This document shows, in pieces, positions 60,501 to 64,000 of a DNA stretch of 64,000 nucleotides. Origin of the DNA: Miscanthus floridulus (Eukaryota; Streptophyta; Magnoliopsida; Poales; Poaceae); the NCBI RefSeq assembly GCF_019320115.1, contig NC_089587.1:82128162-82192161 (forward strand), written 5' to 3'. Under the pieces are notes generated by a model. That model saw only the letters and a list, made by a program, of their open reading frames with translations. It was not told the origin of the DNA and searched no databases. How positions within the stretch are numbered: the first letter of the stretch is position 1; the number at the start of each line of letters is the position of its first letter. The position numbers and the translations under genes are program-made.

Positions 60501-61480
60501 TCAAATATTCCGGCGCACAAGACCTCCATTTGCTTTAGAATTTTAGTTCCAGGGCAAAGAAGTCCTGCCTTATATTATATCGAGATAATGTGACTTTTTT
60601 AAAAGAACCAGCAAGGACTTTGCCATATTTATATTAATAATAATAAAGTAGAAATGATATGGAACCATGCAATTCTAAACCTGGGTTCTTTCATCATGCA
60701 GACATTTTGTGTTTTTTTTAAATCTACATATATCAAAGAACGTTTGCACCATGTTCTTCCTTAACATGGTCTGATCAGAGCAACATTTTTTTGACAGATT
60801 TGCAACCCTGTTTACTAGTTTATATTACTTATACTGTCCTTATCGTCTACATGTGCATCAGCTTTAAGGCCATCTGACTAATCATTCCGTATAACATTTT
60901 TGTGAGTTTATACCACACATGGAAATGAAGGTGTTTGGTCGATGTGACAAATTCTATGTTTGGTGGGGTACCTAGTTCTAGTTGTTTTGCTCGCCTGACG
61001 ATCCTCTCGAGCAACCTCCCATGACCCATCAGCTCAGCAAAAATTTCTGTTATGAAGGGATAATAGGTAGATGGAAATGACAGAGTAATTTGGCACTGAT
61101 CTCCGTAGCAAAAGCACGAAGGATGCCTTGAAATGCATATAGTTCAAAACTAACTTTCAGTTTATTAGATTAGATGATCCTAAAGCCATATGCTAGCAGA
61201 GAATCTCTAAGTTATCATCCACACTAGATATATGAAAATGTCTTATCAAATATTTCAGTCTGTTTGATGGAAATAGCAGCAAGGATGAAGAAATACTTTT
61301 TCTTTAATTCATGAACACATGATAAACAAACTTCTTTTCATGGGAGCATGGTGCATATATGGCTACAAGAAGAATCAGAACAGAGCACTAACTAGTAATT
61401 GTGTGCAGAAGCCCCCAAAACTCAAAGTGATTACACCAAAGCAAGGCAACAAAGTAATATGGACAAAAGAAAAACGATGA
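57538..61480 (+). other. AT-rich spacer, no supported gene
   Basis: No conserved protein on either strand. 58370-58620 has two diverged copies of one ~170-bp piece (ATCTAAGTTATAATTTGAAT; AACTGGAAAATGGTGTTAAG). The duplicated exon-like piece at 59020/59560 is listed separately. 59800-61380 looks like introns or UTR of an unidentified gene, possibly captured by the CACTA element. Confidence 0.4.
59020..59715 (+). repeat. Two copies of an exon-like ~140-bp piece
   Basis: 59028-59165 and 59568-59706 share GAATGTTG(A/G)TTTTGATTTT, a TTTCAG acceptor-like site, ATCGTGGTA, GGCTC(A/C)CTAATGTCTGA-type sequence and CAAGAGCAAGACC. They lie about 540 bp apart in direct orientation. The piece after TTTCAG reads as a short exon (LMSDV(R/P)LKSKTL) that I cannot assign. 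Confidence 0.65.
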
Positions 61481-61503
61481 ATACCTAAAAACGAGTCGTC
61501 GGC

Positions 61504-61865
61504 ATGCGGGGGCGGGCACCGGGGGTCGGGCATGGGAGGACGCTGGGGGTCGGCGCGCGGAGGAGGGCGTCGGGGGCCGGGCGCGGGACGCCAGGGGTCG
61601 GCGCGTGGGGGCGGGCGTCGGGGACCGGGTGCGGGTGTCGGTGTGCGGGGGCGGGCGCCGGGGGCCAGGCACGGGACGCCGGGGGTCGGCCAGCGCGCGG
61701 GGGAGGGCACCGGGGGCCGGGCGCGGGACACCGGGGGTCGGCGCGCGGGGGCAGGCGCCGGGGGCCGGGTGCGGGTCACCGAGCGCCGGGGGATGGGTGC
61801 GGGACGCTGAGTGCCGTGCGCCGGGGGCGGGCGAGGGCGCGGGGGCGGGCACGGGACTGGCGGCG
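61504..61865 (+). repeat. G-rich minisatellite
   Basis: Irregular ~54-60-bp units of GGGGGTCGGCGCGCGGGGGC and GCCGGGGGCCGGGCGCGGGA type. The + strand is packed with G runs. ORFs here on both strands are low complexity. Confidence 0.85.
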
Positions 61866-61946
61866 GAAACCCTAGGCGTGCGGGCAGCCTGACGGTGTCG
61901 GTGGAAGAAGACAGCGCCCAGACTGACTCCCGTGCGTTGGTTCTCC

Positions 61947-61954
61947 TATTTATA
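61947..61954 (-). promoter_or_regulatory. Candidate TATA box (minus strand)
   Basis: The minus strand reads GGGAGTATAAATAGGAG. A C-rich leader and GCCTAGGGTTTCCGCCGCC follow downstream on the minus strand, as in a plant 5' UTR. It could drive the CACTA gene(s) read leftwards. Confidence 0.5.
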
Positions 61955-61966
61955 CTCCCTCCTATT

Positions 61967-62047
61967 TGTAGGGGCGGTTCCTGATCTAGCCGTCCCTACA
62001 AATCCATTTGTAGGGGCGGTTCCTGATCTAGCCGCCCCTACAAATGC
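61967..62047 (+). repeat. TTTGTAGGGGCGG inverted units (CACTA subterminal type)
   Basis: ATTTGTAGGGGCGGTTCCTG and CTAGCCGCCCCTACAAAT alternate twice. Related units lie in the CACTA element at 26441, so the two belong to neighbouring families. Confidence 0.85.
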
Positions 62048-63660
62048 ATTTGGTCAAATGAAAAAACAATACTTTGACTCTAGTATTATGAACTCTAAAT
62101 AACTTCAAATTGAAAAGTTTTGAATACCAAGTTTGTTAAACGAATCAATATCTACAATTGTTGTTTTGGTCAACTTTCCATTTGAGAAAGTTTGGACGGT
62201 TCAAATTTGTGAATTTTAAATTTCAACGCCTATAAACTAGTTTTCGAAACCCTAGGTTATCTCAAATTAAAAAGTTTTGAATACCAAGTTTGTTCAGCTC
62301 ATCAAGATCTACAATACTTATATAGTCCATTTTTTCATTTGAGAAAGTTTGAACAAAATGTAGTTCAAATTTCACAAGTGTGTGACAAAGTTTTAGAAAG
62401 TCTATATGAGATTCAAGAATTTGTGACTAGTGTTTGATAAAACTTTCTCAAATGGGAAAATGAGCTATGTAACAATTCTAGATCTTGCTAAGATGATCAA
62501 ACTTGGTATTCAGAGTTTTTTCATCTGAGGTCATGTAGTGTCTCATTTGAGCAAGTTTGACCAAGTCAAATTTGGTCAAATGAAAAAATAACACTTTAAC
62601 TCTAGTATTATGAACTCTAAATGACTTCAAATTGAAAAGTTTTGAATACCAAGTTTGTTAAACGAATCAATATCTACAATTGTTGTTTTGGTCAACTTTC
62701 CATTGAGAAAGTTTGGACAGTTCAAATTTGTGAATTTTAAATTTCAACACCTACAAACTAGTTTTCGGAACCCTAGGTTATCTCAAATTGAAAAGTTTTG
62801 AATACCAAGTTTGTTCAGCTCATCAAGATCTACAATACTTATATAGTCCATTTTTTCATTTAAGAAATTTTGAACAAAATGTAGTTCAAATTTCACAAGT
62901 GTGTGACATAGTTTCAGAAAGTCTGAGATTCAAGAATTTGTGACAAGTGTTTGATAAAACTTTCTCAAATGGGAAAATGAGATATGTAACAATTGTAGAT
63001 CTTGCTGATATGATCAAACTTGGTATTCATAGTTTTTTCATCTGAGGTCATGTAGTGTCTCATTTGAGCAAGTTTGACCAAGTCAAATTTGGTCAAATGA
63101 AAAAACAACACTTTGACTCTAGTATTATGAACTCTAAATGACTTCAAATTGAAAAGTTTTGAATACCAAGTTTGTTAAATGAATCAATATCTACAATTGT
63201 TGTTTTGGTCAACTTTCCATTTGAGAAAGTTTGGATGGTTCAAATTTGTGAATTTTAAATTTCAATGCCTACAAACTAGTTTTCGGAACCCTAGGTTATC
63301 TCAAATTGAAAAGTTTTGAATACCAAGTTTGTTCAGCTCATCAAGATCTACAATACTTATATAGTCCATTTTTTTATTTGAGAAAGTTTGAACAAAATGT
63401 AGTTCAAATTTACAAGTGTGTGACATAGTTTCAGAAAGTTTGAGATTCAAGAATTTGTGACTAGTGTTTGATAAAACTTTCTCAAATGGGAAAATGAGCT
63501 ATGTAACAATTGTAGATCTTGCTGAGATGATCAAACTTGGTATTCAGAGTTTTTTCATCTGAGGTCATGTAGTGTCTCATTTGAGCAAGTTTGACCAAGT
63601 CAAATTTGGTCAAATGAAAAAACAACACTTTGACTCTAGTATTATGAACTCTAAATGACT
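62048..63660 (+). repeat. Three ~520-bp tandem repeats
   Basis: TTTGGTCAAATGAAAAAA starts near 62049, 62571, 63088 and 63606 (about 517-522 bp apart). Within each unit AAGTTTTGAATACCAAGTTT occurs twice, so the unit is itself a diverged doublet. Sequence is AT-rich and non-coding. It is typical of CACTA internal repeat regions. Confidence 0.92.
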
Positions 63661-63713
63661 TCTGGATGTTGCAATAGAGTCGATGTTCAAATAGAGTCAT
63701 CTGGATGTTGCAA

Positions 63714-63835
63714 AGGGTAGTCTCACACACATGCATAAAATGTAGTCTCACACACATACAAAAATATGTAGTCTTACACATGTACATAAATATATAGTCT
63801 CACACGTATGCATAAATGAAGCCTTACAAACATAC
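63714..63835 (+). repeat. ~27-bp minisatellite (TAGTCTCACACACATGC)
   Basis: (G)TAGTCT(C/T)ACACAC(A/G)T(A/G)CATAAA-like units repeat about four or five times with mismatches, between the 520-bp repeats and the edge ORF. Confidence 0.8.
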
Positions 63836-63867
63836 ACTTACACAAACACTCCACGTTCAACAACTAG

Positions 63868-63999
63868 CTAGCCCGCTGTAACGACTTTTCCCTTGACACC
63901 TTTTTGTTCCCATGGCATTATATCTTTGGGGAGGTTCTTTTCCATAACACTAATCTTCTTAGGAAAGTCTGTGAATAGCGGCATCTCATCATAGTTATT
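63868..63999 (-). CDS. C-terminal end of an ORF running off the window
   Basis: The minus strand from the window edge gives 43 residues (YDEMPLFTDFPKKISVMEKN, then LPKDIMPWEQKGVKGK) and TAG at 63870-63868. The acidic/FPKK...MPWE tail resembles the end of CACTA TNP2-type proteins as I remember them, and CACTA repeats follow directly. No start is in the window, and intactness upstream is unknown. Confidence 0.45.
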   Translation of the reverse strand, partial: NNYDEMPLFTDFPKKISVMEKNLPKDIMPWEQKGVKGKVVTAG

Positions 64000-64000
64000 G

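Larger units (their letters stand above)
53557..64000 (-). mobile_element. CACTA (En/Spm) DNA read on the minus strand, truncated at its 3' side
   Basis: Subterminal-type short repeats at 53557-53645, a decayed accessory gene 57537-53752, spacer, a promoter-like area near 61950 and 520-bp repeats to 63660. The edge ORF at 63999-63868 may be the end of an upstream CACTA gene. No CACTA terminus is seen at 53557, where DNA joins segment C, so that end is truncated. No TNP2 transposase lies inside the window. Whether everything to 64000 is one element is inference. Confidence 0.6.

Noticed and set aside
61375..61892. Pro/Ala/Arg-rich and Gly/Arg-rich ORFs on both strands
   Set aside because: They are products of the G-rich minisatellite, open in many frames because of composition.

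Overview
The window is nuclear DNA of a grass, probably an Andropogoneae-type panicoid. This is inferred from the transposon families present (Tat-lineage Gypsy, Sirevirus-like Copia, CACTA elements with TTTGCCGAGTG or TTTGTAGGGGCGG subterminal repeats, TA-bound MITEs) and from a three-exon SABATH gene. Almost everything is transposon-derived and nested. Only one intact host-type protein gene is visible. All boundaries and alignments were read by eye.

Layout. 1-10236: a Tat-lineage Ty3/Gypsy element whose 5' part lies outside the window. It has decayed pol, a 110-bp tandem array, a decayed intron-containing gene on the opposite strand, repeated polypurine-like motifs and a 406-bp 3' LTR, and it sits inside the end of a Copia-type LTR (10237-10775). 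11333-15637: a 4.3-kb solo LTR with CTATG target duplication that splits an older ~97-bp tandem repeat. 16655-17536: pseudogene of a grass protein with CxC-type zinc fingers.

18.3-33.4 kb: two direct copies (A 18330-21860, B 26222-33445) of an intergenic segment flank the SABATH carboxyl methyltransferase gene (23672-25087). A truncated third copy (C) lies at 39.0-40.1 and 53.4 kb. Each copy carries different insertions, so the copies act as empty sites for one another. They bracket two MITEs in A, a 1.1-kb CACTA element in B and an 817-bp hAT-like element in C. Copy B also holds a second CACTA and an array of four ~266-bp TA-flanked elements.

34.15-38.5 kb: a reversed Copia LTR fragment, then a 5'- and 3'-truncated Gypsy gag-pol. 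40130-53383: a Sirevirus-like Copia element arranged LTR-internal-LTR-internal remnant-LTR stub, bounded by CTAGT, with a decayed env-like third ORF riddled with TAG codons. 53.56-64 kb: CACTA DNA read on the minus strand. It holds a decayed accessory gene (Transposase_24-like region, DUF8039-like region, Ulp1-like cysteine protease), unexplained spacer, a G-rich minisatellite, three ~520-bp tandem repeats and the last 43 codons of another ORF at the window edge.

The SABATH gene stands alone. The transposon genes work only within their own elements, and nearly all are inactivated. I found no credible new multi-gene system. The most informative material is the structural record: empty-site pairs, tandem LTR architecture, an antisense gene inside a retrotransposon, and CAG-to-TAG decay.
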